DNA of 16,430 nucleotides, from assembly GCA_934249215.1 (NCBI GenBank), contig CAKQKN010000101.1, forward strand, positions 1 to 16,430, given 5' to 3'. Within the stretch, counting starts at the first letter, position 1. Every line of letters starts with the position of its first letter. This document shows, one piece after another, positions 6,506 through 13,356 of the stretch. This stretch comes from an uncultured Clostridia bacterium. Its GTDB lineage: Bacteria; Bacillota; Clostridia; Christensenellales; Borkfalkiaceae. A program made the translations under genes and the position numbers. Below the pieces are notes generated by a model, which made no database searches, was not told where the DNA came from, and was given only the letters and a program-made list of their open reading frames with translations.

Positions 6506-9238
6506 ATGAAGATAGACGAGAAACAACTATTGATACTGCAATATAATTATGAAAGAGATAAATGGGAAGATATCACGAAACGTGTTCAATGGTTTGACGA
6601 TAGCGGCAACGCATGCAGAATAAAATATGCGGGAAACAGTTCTTTCTATTGGAAAAGTTGGAGAGATATCGAAATTTTTAAGAATCCTAAAAGCGTAGAC
6701 ATATCCGGAAAAATTGTTTATTACGATGAAGTTCCCGAATACGGATTGTCTGCCGTCGTCGTATTCGATTCATATGCAAAACTATTTTATAGCAACGGGT
6801 TTAGTAAATTAGTTAAAAATAAATATCTTCAGATTGTTTCCGATATAACGGAAACGAGAGAAGTTAAAGATTTTATCGGATATCTTAAAGAAGTTGCGGC
6901 GTTAATGCCTGCTAAAGAGGGGCATGTTTTTTTGTTAGAACAGTTAAATAAGTTGATTGTTCAGGATAATTCTGTTCTCGGAAAATTTTTACAGGGGAAA
7001 CTTGGGCGACAGGAGAATAAAAAAATAGTAATTTTTCCGTTTGATACAAATTCATCTCAAAGGCTTGCCGTGAAAAGATCTTTGGAAGAGGATCTGTCCG
7101 TGATACAAGGACCGCCGGGAACCGGTAAGACGGAAACAATTCGCAATATCGTGGCAAATTATGTGGCGAGAGGCTGTAGCGTTGCGGTGGTATCCGGCAA
7201 TAACGAAGCGACGCGGAATGTTCAGGATAAGTTCGAAGCGACCGGGTTCGGTTGTTTGAACGCATTTTTGGGAAAAAGCGATCACGTCATAGATTTTTTC
7301 GCGACGGTGCATGAAAAATTCAAACCGACAGAGAGAATCGATCTTGCAAATTGCGAGCGGCGGCTTAAGGAAACGAACGAAAGTGCGGAAGCGTATCTAA
7401 AATACAGCCTTGATATTGCCGAAATAATTCAAGCGATATCAAAACTTAAAGTCGAAAAGGAAATGAACGATGCGGAATATAACGCAAAGAAGAGGATGGT
7501 GCCGAAATCTTTGACGAATAAAAGGTATTCTGCCGTCAAACTTTTGGAGTTGGCGTCGGTTATCGAGAGTTTGCCGGAAAATAAAATAACCGAATTTTCC
7601 AATAGAGTAAGGTTTTTGTTTAAATTCGGCATCGCAAGTTTAAAAGAGATTGCCCAAAATCGGGAGGATTCGGTAGATTATCTGAAGAACAGATATTACA
7701 GCGTTAAGATCTCGGAATTGAACGTCGAAAAAGAAAAGAAACAAAAGTTTATTGATTCGAATAATTTAGGCGAACTTCTTCAAGAACAAAAAAATTTATC
7801 CTTGAATATCTTTAAAGCTTGCTTGCGGGATAGATATAAAGATTTATGTGAATCCGAGTTTACGTCGAAAGACTATAAGTCGCGATTTCGCGATTTTACG
7901 AAAAGATATCCTATCGTTTACAGTACGACGCATGCAATAAGAAACTGTTCGGGTAATAACTTTTTGTATGATTGCGTTATTATAGACGAATCGAGCCAGG
8001 TTGATTTAATCAGTGCCGTTATTGCCTTTTCCGTGGCAAAAAAAGTCGTTTTGGTGGGTGATGAAAAACAATTGCCGCACGTTGTAAAATCAGAGATGAT
8101 TCCGGCTCTTAACGATATTTTTGCGAAATACTCACTGCCGAAATATTTTGATTATTCAAAAAACAGCATTTTAAGCTGCGTAATGAAGAAAAATGAAAAT
8201 ACGATATCTACTTTGCTGAACGAACATTACAGATGCGATCCGCAAATAATAGATTTTTGCAATAAAAGGTTTTATAACGGGGAGTTGGTGATTCGTACTC
8301 CGCACATATACGGTAACGGCGTAACAATTATTTCGCATGGTTCGCATTTCGAACGAAACAGATCTAACGAAAGGGAAGTCGATATAATAGAAAAAGAGAT
8401 ACTGAAAGGACTGCCCGCGGACAGAACGGGGCTTATTGCTCCGTTTAATAATCAGATTGCTCTTTTAACCGAGCGGTTCGGGAGTACGAATTGCACGATC
8501 GATACGATACATAAGTTTCAGGGGAAAGAAAAAGATTATATCGTGCTGTCTACCGTTGCGAATAAAATTAAATTTTACGAAGACGAGGAAGATATTGACT
8601 TTCTGAACAATCCTAATCTGATAAACGTTGCGATTTCGAGAGCAAAAAAGAGATTATATATTTTGGCAAGCGAAGAGGTTCTCGGACAGGAAGGCTCCAT
8701 TTTGAGAGATTTGTCGAAGTATTACGAATATTATTGTTGCGAAACGAAAATTTTAAAAACTAACGTTTATTCCGTGTTCGATCTGATGTATGACGATTAT
8801 GCGCCGATATTAGAAAAAACTAAGAAAAAACTTTTGAAAATATCTGCTTTTGCGAGTGAAAATATAATTGCGACTGTTATCGATGAAGTTTGTCGGAGCG
8901 GAAATTACGGTGTGTTGGGCTACAAATTTAATTATCCTTTAAAATACGTTATAAAAACCGAGTTGCTCGGCGATACGGATGACGCTAAATTCGTTTTAAA
9001 CAGAAACACTCACTGCGATTTTTTGATTTATAACAAATTGAATAAAGAGATAGTGATGGTGGTAGAGGTTGACGGAAGCCAACATAAAGAAGAAGTTCAA
9101 GCGGCTCGCGACAGAAGAAAAGATCGGCTGCTTACCGCTGCCGGAATCAAGGTTTTAAGGCTTTCGACAACGACGATCGAGTGTAAAGAAAAAATCATTA
9201 AGATGCTCACAAACGGAGAAAATGCAGTCGGGCTTTAA
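6506..9238 (+). CDS. SF1 (UPF1/DNA2-like) helicase with C-terminal DUF2726 nuclease-like domain
   Basis: 910 residues. The N-terminal ~180 residues are not recognised. The helicase core has a Q-motif-like Gln185, Walker A GPPGTGKT (202-209), a Walker B with DESS (494-497), motif III GDEKQLP (518-524), EHYRCDP (573-579), motif V (IDTIHKFQGKEKD, 665-677) and motif VI (NVAISRAKKRLYI, 707-719), typical of AAA_11/AAA_12 helicases. A ~250-residue, partly helical insertion separates Walker A from Walker B. Residues ~790-905 look like DUF2726, with Asp838 (HCDFLIY) and Glu854-x-Asp856 (VEVDG) as the likely PD-(D/E)xK residues. AGGGG lies 6 bases before the ATG. The gene is visibly AT-richer than its neighbours, which suggests horizontal acquisition. 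It stands alone between a cyclase and a dehydrogenase. An anti-phage or repair role is inference; it matches no named system that I can confirm. Confidence 0.85.
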   Translation: MKIDEKQLLILQYNYERDKWEDITKRVQWFDDSGNACRIKYAGNSSFYWKSWRDIEIFKNPKSVDISGKIVYYDEVPEYGLSAVVVFDSYAKLFYSNGFSKLVKNKYLQIVSDITETREVKDFIGYLKEVAALMPAKEGHVFLLEQLNKLIVQDNSVLGKFLQGKLGRQENKKIVIFPFDTNSSQRLAVKRSLEEDLSVIQGPPGTGKTETIRNIVANYVARGCSVAVVSGNNEATRNVQDKFEATGFGCLNAFLGKSDHVIDFFATVHEKFKPTERIDLANCERRLKETNESAEAYLKYSLDIAEIIQAISKLKVEKEMNDAEYNAKKRMVPKSLTNKRYSAVKLLELASVIESLPENKITEFSNRVRFLFKFGIASLKEIAQNREDSVDYLKNRYYSVKISELNVEKEKKQKFIDSNNLGELLQEQKNLSLNIFKACLRDRYKDLCESEFTSKDYKSRFRDFTKRYPIVYSTTHAIRNCSGNNFLYDCVIIDESSQVDLISAVIAFSVAKKVVLVGDEKQLPHVVKSEMIPALNDIFAKYSLPKYFDYSKNSILSCVMKKNENTISTLLNEHYRCDPQIIDFCNKRFYNGELVIRTPHIYGNGVTIISHGSHFERNRSNEREVDIIEKEILKGLPADRTGLIAPFNNQIALLTERFGSTNCTIDTIHKFQGKEKDYIVLSTVANKIKFYEDEEDIDFLNNPNLINVAISRAKKRLYILASEEVLGQEGSILRDLSKYYEYYCCETKILKTNVYSVFDLMYDDYAPILEKTKKKLLKISAFASENIIATVIDEVCRSGNYGVLGYKFNYPLKYVIKTELLGDTDDAKFVLNRNTHCDFLIYNKLNKEIVMVVEVDGSQHKEEVQAARDRRKDRLLTAAGIKVLRLSTTTIECKEKIIKMLTNGENAVGL

Positions 9239-9316
9239 GTTAACTTGTCAAAGTGATAGAAAAGGCGAGGGAACGGAGAAGCGGGAACGATATTATAAAA
9301 CTATTTTGGTGGAAAT

Positions 9317-10108
9317 ATGAAATATGCTGTTGTTACGGGGGCGGCGGGAGGTATGGGCAAAGCCGCCGTGAAAAAACTCGTCGAAAACGGGTTTTGCGTT
9401 TTTGCGCTCGATAAGAAAAGAGCGGAGGAATTAGGGGGCGTCGTTCCGATCGAAACGGACGTTACCGACGAAAAAAGCGTTCTTATCGCGGCGGAAACGG
9501 TGAGAAAAACGACCGATAAACTGGACGCCGTTTTGCATTTTGCGGGGATTTATATGCTCGATTCTTTCGTGGAAATGAGCGGGGACGAAATCGACCGGAT
9601 ATTTAACGTCAATTTTTTCGGCGCGATAACGGTGAACAGAGTTTTCTTTCCGTTTTTGAAAAGCGGAAGCAAAATCGTCATCACGACGAGCGAACTTGCG
9701 TCGCTCGATCCGTTGCCGTTCACCGGGGTGTACGCCGTGACGAAAGCCGCGCTCGATAAATATGCGTTTTCGCTTCGGATGGAGTTGCAACTCGAGGGCG
9801 TTTCCGTTTCCGTGATCAGGGCGGGCGCGGTGAAAACGGATATGCTCGGGGCGTCCACCGCCGCGCTCGAAAGGTTTTGCGAAAAGACGCGCGTTTACGA
9901 TTATAACGCCAAAAGATTCCGCAAAATCGTGGATTCGGTCGAAACCAAGTCCGTGCCGCCGGAGATAATAGCCGAAAAAGCGTTGAAGATCGTCGGCGCG
10001 AAAAATCCGAAATTCGCTTATTCGGTAAATCGGAATTTTCTTCTCAAAATGCTTAACGCGTTGCCGTCGCGGTTGCAATTTTTCATCATCCGCAAAGTGC
10101 TTAAGTGA
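9317..10108 (+). CDS. Short-chain dehydrogenase/reductase (SDR family)
   Basis: 263 residues, normal for classical SDRs. Rossmann cofactor motif TGAAGGMG (7-14); Asp32 at the end of the second strand suggests NAD(H) rather than NADP(H). A FAG remnant of the NNAG motif is near residue 76, followed by the catalytic Asn99 (NVNFFG), a Ser near 125 and the YxxxK pair Tyr139/Lys143. It acts in the cytoplasm as an alcohol/ketone oxidoreductase; the substrate cannot be deduced. GGTGGA lies only 3 bases before the ATG, a rather short spacing. TATTAT at 9291-9296 could be a -10 box but lacks a -35. No terminator is visible in the 78 bases after the helicase, so read-through is possible. GC content returns to the background level here. 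Involvement in sugar-acid metabolism with the following operon is only a suggestion. Confidence 0.85.
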   Translation: MKYAVVTGAAGGMGKAAVKKLVENGFCVFALDKKRAEELGGVVPIETDVTDEKSVLIAAETVRKTTDKLDAVLHFAGIYMLDSFVEMSGDEIDRIFNVNFFGAITVNRVFFPFLKSGSKIVITTSELASLDPLPFTGVYAVTKAALDKYAFSLRMELQLEGVSVSVIRAGAVKTDMLGASTAALERFCEKTRVYDYNAKRFRKIVDSVETKSVPPEIIAEKALKIVGAKNPKFAYSVNRNFLLKMLNALPSRLQFFIIRKVLK

Positions 10109-10156
10109 TTTTTGTGCGTCGATCCGTTTATCGGCAGTGCGGCGGGCATTTTAACC

Positions 10157-10218
10157 GATGAAGCGCGTGTTTTGCCAAATGAAACATGCGTTTTGCAAAG
10201 CGAAGCGCGTGTTTTGCG
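10157..10218. repeat. Three-unit tandem repeat with exact 21-bp period
   Basis: Units begin at 10157, 10178 and 10199. Units 1 and 3 agree at 16 of 18 positions and units 1 and 2 at 14 of 18. The core gttttgc starts at 10168, 10189 and 10210, exactly two helical turns apart. The array ends 9 bases before the -35 box of the aldolase/kinase promoter, the usual place for activator sites. It can also be read as a 24-codon ORF (ATG 10157 to TGA 10229-10231) with three heptapeptides of K-x-[VA]-F-C type. Both the repeat and the reading frame are seen; function is inference. Confidence 0.7.
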
Positions 10219-10227
10219 GAAAAAGGA

Positions 10228-10256
10228 ATTGATTTTTTAAAAAAACGGTGATATAC
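10228..10256 (+). promoter_or_regulatory. Sigma-A-type promoter of the KDPG aldolase/KDG kinase operon
   Basis: TTGATT (10228-10233), a 17-bp spacer, and TATACT (10251-10256). The predicted start is near 10263, giving a ~79-base leader before the ATG at 10342. The leader contains ggcg/cgcc and a run of seven T at 10287-10293, so weak attenuation is conceivable but not supported. Confidence 0.7.
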
Positions 10257-10341
10257 TGTTGAAAGCGTGTGGCGAAAGGCGCCCGTCTTTTTTTGGCGGC
10301 GTCATTTAAGCCTCGCAAAAATATGGAAAAAGAGGCGTTGA

Positions 10342-10926
10342 ATGGATAAGTTGATACCCGTAGTGGTGATAAAAGACGTTAACGAAACCGAAAAAACGTT
10401 GTCCGCGTTGCGGGCGGGCGGCGTGAACTGCGCGGAAATTACTTTCAGAACGGCTTGCGCCGAAGAAGCGATAAGGCTCGCGGTGAAGCTGTTCCCCGAT
10501 ATGACTATCGGCGCGGGAACGGTCATAAACGAGGATCAGGCAAAGCGTGCGGTAAGTGCGGGCGCGAAGTTTATCGTAAGCCCGGGATTTTCCGAAAAAG
10601 TCGCGCTATATGTCCGAAAACAAGGCATTTCGTACTATCCCGGGTGCGTTACGCCGACGGAAATTATGCAGGCTTTGGAACTTGGAATCACCACGGTTAA
10701 GTTCTTCCCCGCGAACGTTTACGGCGGGCTTAAAGCGCTTAAAGCTTTGTCGGGACCTTTCCCGCAAGTCAGGTTTATACCGACGGGCGGCGTGGATTTG
10801 ACCAACTTAAAAGAGTTTTTGGAATTTGACAAAATTTTTGCGGTCGGCGGTTCGTTTATGATGAAAGGCGACGTAACCGAAAACTGCAAAAAAGCGTGCG
10901 AGATAATAAAAGAGGTGGCATTATGA
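10342..10926 (+). CDS. kdgA: 2-keto-3-deoxy-6-phosphogluconate (KDPG/KHG) aldolase
   Basis: 194 residues, slightly shorter than the usual ~205-215. This class I aldolase of the Eda family cleaves KDPG into pyruvate and glyceraldehyde 3-phosphate in the cytoplasm, in hexuronate and Entner-Doudoroff catabolism. Visible motifs are Glu32 and Arg36 (AEITFRT), GAGTV (57-61), FIVSPGF (77-83), the Schiff-base Lys120 (VKFFPAN) and the phosphate-binding PTGGV (147-151). AGAGG lies 6 bases before the ATG. It is the first gene of a two-gene operon; its stop codon overlaps the start of the kinase gene as ATGA, implying translational coupling. The promoter and 21-bp phased repeats upstream suggest regulated expression. 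A 4-hydroxy-2-oxoglutarate side activity is possible for the family. Confidence 0.93.
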   Translation: MDKLIPVVVIKDVNETEKTLSALRAGGVNCAEITFRTACAEEAIRLAVKLFPDMTIGAGTVINEDQAKRAVSAGAKFIVSPGFSEKVALYVRKQGISYYPGCVTPTEIMQALELGITTVKFFPANVYGGLKALKALSGPFPQVRFIPTGGVDLTNLKEFLEFDKIFAVGGSFMMKGDVTENCKKACEIIKEVAL

Positions 10927-11942
10927 AAGTAGTAACGTTTGGCGAGCTTATGTTGAGGCTCGCGCCCGAAAATTATCTGAGATTCGTTCAGAGCGAGAAA
11001 TTCGAAGCGACTTTCGGCGGCGCGGAAGCGAACGTTGCCGTAAGCCTCGCAAACTATGGCGTTGATTGCGCGTTCGTTTCCAAACTTCCAGCGCACGAAA
11101 TAGGGCAGGCGGCAGTCAACAGTTTAAGGAAATTCGGCGTTGACACGAGCATAATCGTCCGCGGCGGCGACAGAGTCGGCATTTATTATTGTGAAAAGGG
11201 CGCGAGCCAACGCCCGAGCAAGGTGATTTACGACCGCGCGGGTTCTGCGATTGCAAGGGCTACGGAAAGCGATTTCGATTGGGATAAAGTTTTCGAGGGC
11301 GTTACCTGGTTTCACTTCACTGGGATCACGCCGGCTCTTTCCGACGAATGCGCGGCGATAACTTTAAAGGCGTGCAAAAAAGCGAAAGAAAAAGGCATCA
11401 CGGTGTCGTGCGATCTTAACTTCCGCAAAAAACTCTGGAGCAAAGAAAAAGCGGGCGAGATTATGTCAAAAGTCTGCCTATACGTCGATTATTGCATAGC
11501 GAACGAAGAAGATGCGAAAGACGTTTTCGGAATCGAGGCTGACAATACGGACATAAATACGGGCAAACTCGACAGGAACGGATACATATCGGTCGCCAAA
11601 AAACTCACCGAAAAATTCGGGTTCAAAGGCGTTGCGATAACGCTCCGCGAAAGTCTTTCCGCAAACGATAACAACTGGTCGGGCATGCTGTTCACGAACG
11701 GCGAAGCGTATTTTTCAAAGAAGTACGCGATGCATATCGTTGACCGCGTGGGCGGCGGCGACAGTTTCGGCGGCGGGCTGATTTATTCGTTATTGAACGA
11801 AAAAGACCCGCAGAGCGCGATCGAGTTCGCGGTTGCTGCGAGTTGTTTGAAACACTCTATCGAGGGCGATTATAATATGGTTTCGGTTTCCGAGGTCGAA
11901 GCCTTGGCAAACGGCAACGCCAGCGGCAGAGTGCAAAGATAA
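10923..11942 (+). CDS. kdgK: 2-keto-3-deoxygluconate (KDG) kinase, PfkB family
   Basis: 339 residues. It phosphorylates KDG with ATP to give KDPG, the substrate of the aldolase encoded just upstream. PfkB signatures: the N-terminal GGAEANVAVSLANYG (32-46) and the C-terminal DRVGGGDSFGGG (274-285), with catalytic base Asp280 and the anion-hole glycines. The substrate loop YDRAGSA (103-109) fits KDG kinases. The ATG at 10923 overlaps the aldolase stop by 4 bases and has AGAGGTGG 4 bases upstream, which is preferred over an in-frame start 27 bases earlier. A 14-base direct repeat spans the stop codon. A rho-independent terminator follows at 12033-12064. A related sugar kinase specificity (for example 5-keto-4-deoxyuronate derivatives or fructose) is less likely given the partner gene. 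Confidence 0.9.
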   Translation: MKVVTFGELMLRLAPENYLRFVQSEKFEATFGGAEANVAVSLANYGVDCAFVSKLPAHEIGQAAVNSLRKFGVDTSIIVRGGDRVGIYYCEKGASQRPSKVIYDRAGSAIARATESDFDWDKVFEGVTWFHFTGITPALSDECAAITLKACKKAKEKGITVSCDLNFRKKLWSKEKAGEIMSKVCLYVDYCIANEEDAKDVFGIEADNTDINTGKLDRNGYISVAKKLTEKFGFKGVAITLRESLSANDNNWSGMLFTNGEAYFSKKYAMHIVDRVGGGDSFGGGLIYSLLNEKDPQSAIEFAVAASCLKHSIEGDYNMVSVSEVEALANGNASGRVQR

Positions 11943-12003
11943 TCGGCGCGATATAATCGAAGAGCAAAGATAATCGGAACGCAAAATTACTATAAAAGTG
12001 CAG

Positions 12004-12021
12004 GATCACTATAACGTGATC
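12004..12021. repeat. Short palindrome after the KDG kinase gene
   Basis: gatcac (12004-12009) and gtgatc (12016-12021) form a 6-bp stem with a 6-base loop and no T-run. It could be a minor 3' UTR hairpin or an operator-like palindrome; function unknown. Confidence 0.3.
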
Positions 12022-12032
12022 ATTATAATTTG

Positions 12033-12064
12033 AAAAACAATCGTTTTATGGCGGTTGTTTTTTG
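12033..12064 (+). terminator. Rho-independent terminator of the aldolase/kinase operon
   Basis: Bases 12033-12043 pair with 12052-12062 (11 steps, one G-U) around an 8-base loop, and seven T run from 12058 to 12064. The A-run on the 5' side would also allow termination from the other strand. Confidence 0.8.
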
Positions 12065-12191
12065 TGCGCAGTTTTTTGACTTCGAAGCGCATTTTATACG
12101 GTTCTTTCATTGTTGTTTTGCGAATATGAGTTCGGAGAACGAATCGTGTTTGTGATAATCGTATGATTACTGCGCTAACGATAAAAATTCG

Positions 12192-12220
12192 TTGACATTG
12201 ATGGCGCATTGTGATAATAT
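12192..12220 (+). promoter_or_regulatory. Sigma-A promoter of the E2-like/acyl-CoA ligase operon
   Basis: Perfect TTGACA (12192-12197), a 17-bp spacer and TAATAT (12215-12220). The predicted start near 12227 gives a ~90-base leader to the ATG at 12316 and argues against the in-frame GTG at 12235, which would leave almost no leader. I see nothing definable in 12065-12191. Confidence 0.75.
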
Positions 12221-12315
12221 AGGGGTCAGTTCTTGTGCATTTGGTACGCATATTGCCGAATAAACGGCAGTTTTATCTTTTTTGCCGAAGAAATTTCACA
12301 GAACTTAAGGAAAAA

Positions 12316-13281
12316 ATGGAAGAGAACGAGAAGAAGGTGTCGGTCGCAAAATCGGAAACAGCGCTTCCGAACGCCGATGCGACAACGAAAAAGAAAAAAG
12401 AAAAACGGCAAAGAGGGGACAGAAAAGACGGCAGACGAATCAGAAATCTTGATTCGATGCACGCGTTTATGCCCTATCTGCTTCCTAATCGTGCGGATAA
12501 CGAAGCCTGTATGAACGATTATATCGACATTACGGAGCTTGAAAAATGCGTTGCGGAAAAAAATTCGGCAAGCCCGGATTTCAAATATACCGTTTTTCAT
12601 TACGTACTTGCCGCGCTCGGCAAAACGATAGCTATGCGCCCGAAAATGAATTATTTTTATCAGGGGCACAGACTTTACGAGAGAAAGGGGATTTCCTTTG
12701 CGTTCACCGCAAAGCGTAAATTCGAAGATAAGAGCGACGAAGCCCTTGCTATCATGAAATTCGACCCCGACGAATCGCTTTCCTCGATCGAGCAAATGCA
12801 TTCCAAGGTCGAAAAATTCGTTACTAAAATCAGAAAAAAATCGGAAAACGACGGCGCGACGGACATTATGGGCACGCTTGCCAAGTTTCCGCGTTTCATC
12901 GTCAGATTTTTCGTGCATATCATCAATCGGCTCGACTATCACGGTTGGCTGCCGAGCAGTTTTCTCGACGTCGATCCCTATCACTGCACGGTGTTCGTAA
13001 GCAATCTCGGAAGCATCAAGACGACCGCGAACTATCATCATCTTGCGAACTGGGGAACAAACTCGCTGTTCGTGATCGTCGGCGAGATCAAAAAGCGCAT
13101 GACGCTCGACGAAGAGGGAAATACCGTCGTTAAGCGTATGATGCCCGTCGGTTTGACCGTCGACGAACGTATTGCGGACGGATTCTATTTCGCGAAAAGT
13201 TTCAAGCTTTTCAAATATCTGCTCGAACATCCGTCGCTTCTCGAACTCCCGTCCTCGGAAACGATCGACTACGAGTTCTGA
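12316..13281 (+). CDS. E2/CAT-fold acyltransferase homologue with altered active site
   Basis: 321 residues. A basic, low-complexity N-terminal tail (~1-45, with KKKKEKRQRGDRKDGRR) precedes a domain resembling the catalytic domain of 2-oxo acid dehydrogenase E2 / chloramphenicol acetyltransferase. Neither a lipoyl domain nor a peripheral-subunit binding domain is present, and no E1 or E3 gene is nearby, so it is not a normal dehydrogenase-complex subunit. The family active site HxxxDG reads E-R-I-A-D-G at residues 284-289: the catalytic His is Glu284, while Asp288 and Gly289 remain (codon GAA at 13172-13174). Either catalysis is lost or chemistry differs. The start was chosen for AAGG 5 bases upstream and the promoter position. 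It is followed at 75 bases by an acyl-CoA ligase gene with no promoter between, suggesting a shared acyl substrate. The family call is fairly secure; the function is unknown. Confidence 0.75.
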   Translation: MEENEKKVSVAKSETALPNADATTKKKKEKRQRGDRKDGRRIRNLDSMHAFMPYLLPNRADNEACMNDYIDITELEKCVAEKNSASPDFKYTVFHYVLAALGKTIAMRPKMNYFYQGHRLYERKGISFAFTAKRKFEDKSDEALAIMKFDPDESLSSIEQMHSKVEKFVTKIRKKSENDGATDIMGTLAKFPRFIVRFFVHIINRLDYHGWLPSSFLDVDPYHCTVFVSNLGSIKTTANYHHLANWGTNSLFVIVGEIKKRMTLDEEGNTVVKRMMPVGLTVDERIADGFYFAKSFKLFKYLLEHPSLLELPSSETIDYEF

Positions 13282-13356
13282 TCGGTTTTGCCGTCCGACT
13301 GCCGCGTTTGTTTTTTGGGCGCCCATGCTGGCGGTTTAAAAAGTAAGGAGAAAAAA

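Noticed and set aside
10157..10218. CRISPR or simple mini-CRISPR array upstream of the aldolase
   Set aside because: Units are contiguous at 21-bp period with no unique spacers between them.
12235..12315. GTG start for the E2-like protein 27 codons upstream
   Set aside because: It would begin about 8 bases after the predicted transcription start with no RBS, whereas ATG 12316 has AAGG at 5 bases.
12316..13281. Subunit of a pyruvate or branched-chain dehydrogenase complex
   Set aside because: No lipoyl or subunit-binding domain, no E1/E3 genes nearby, and the catalytic His is missing.
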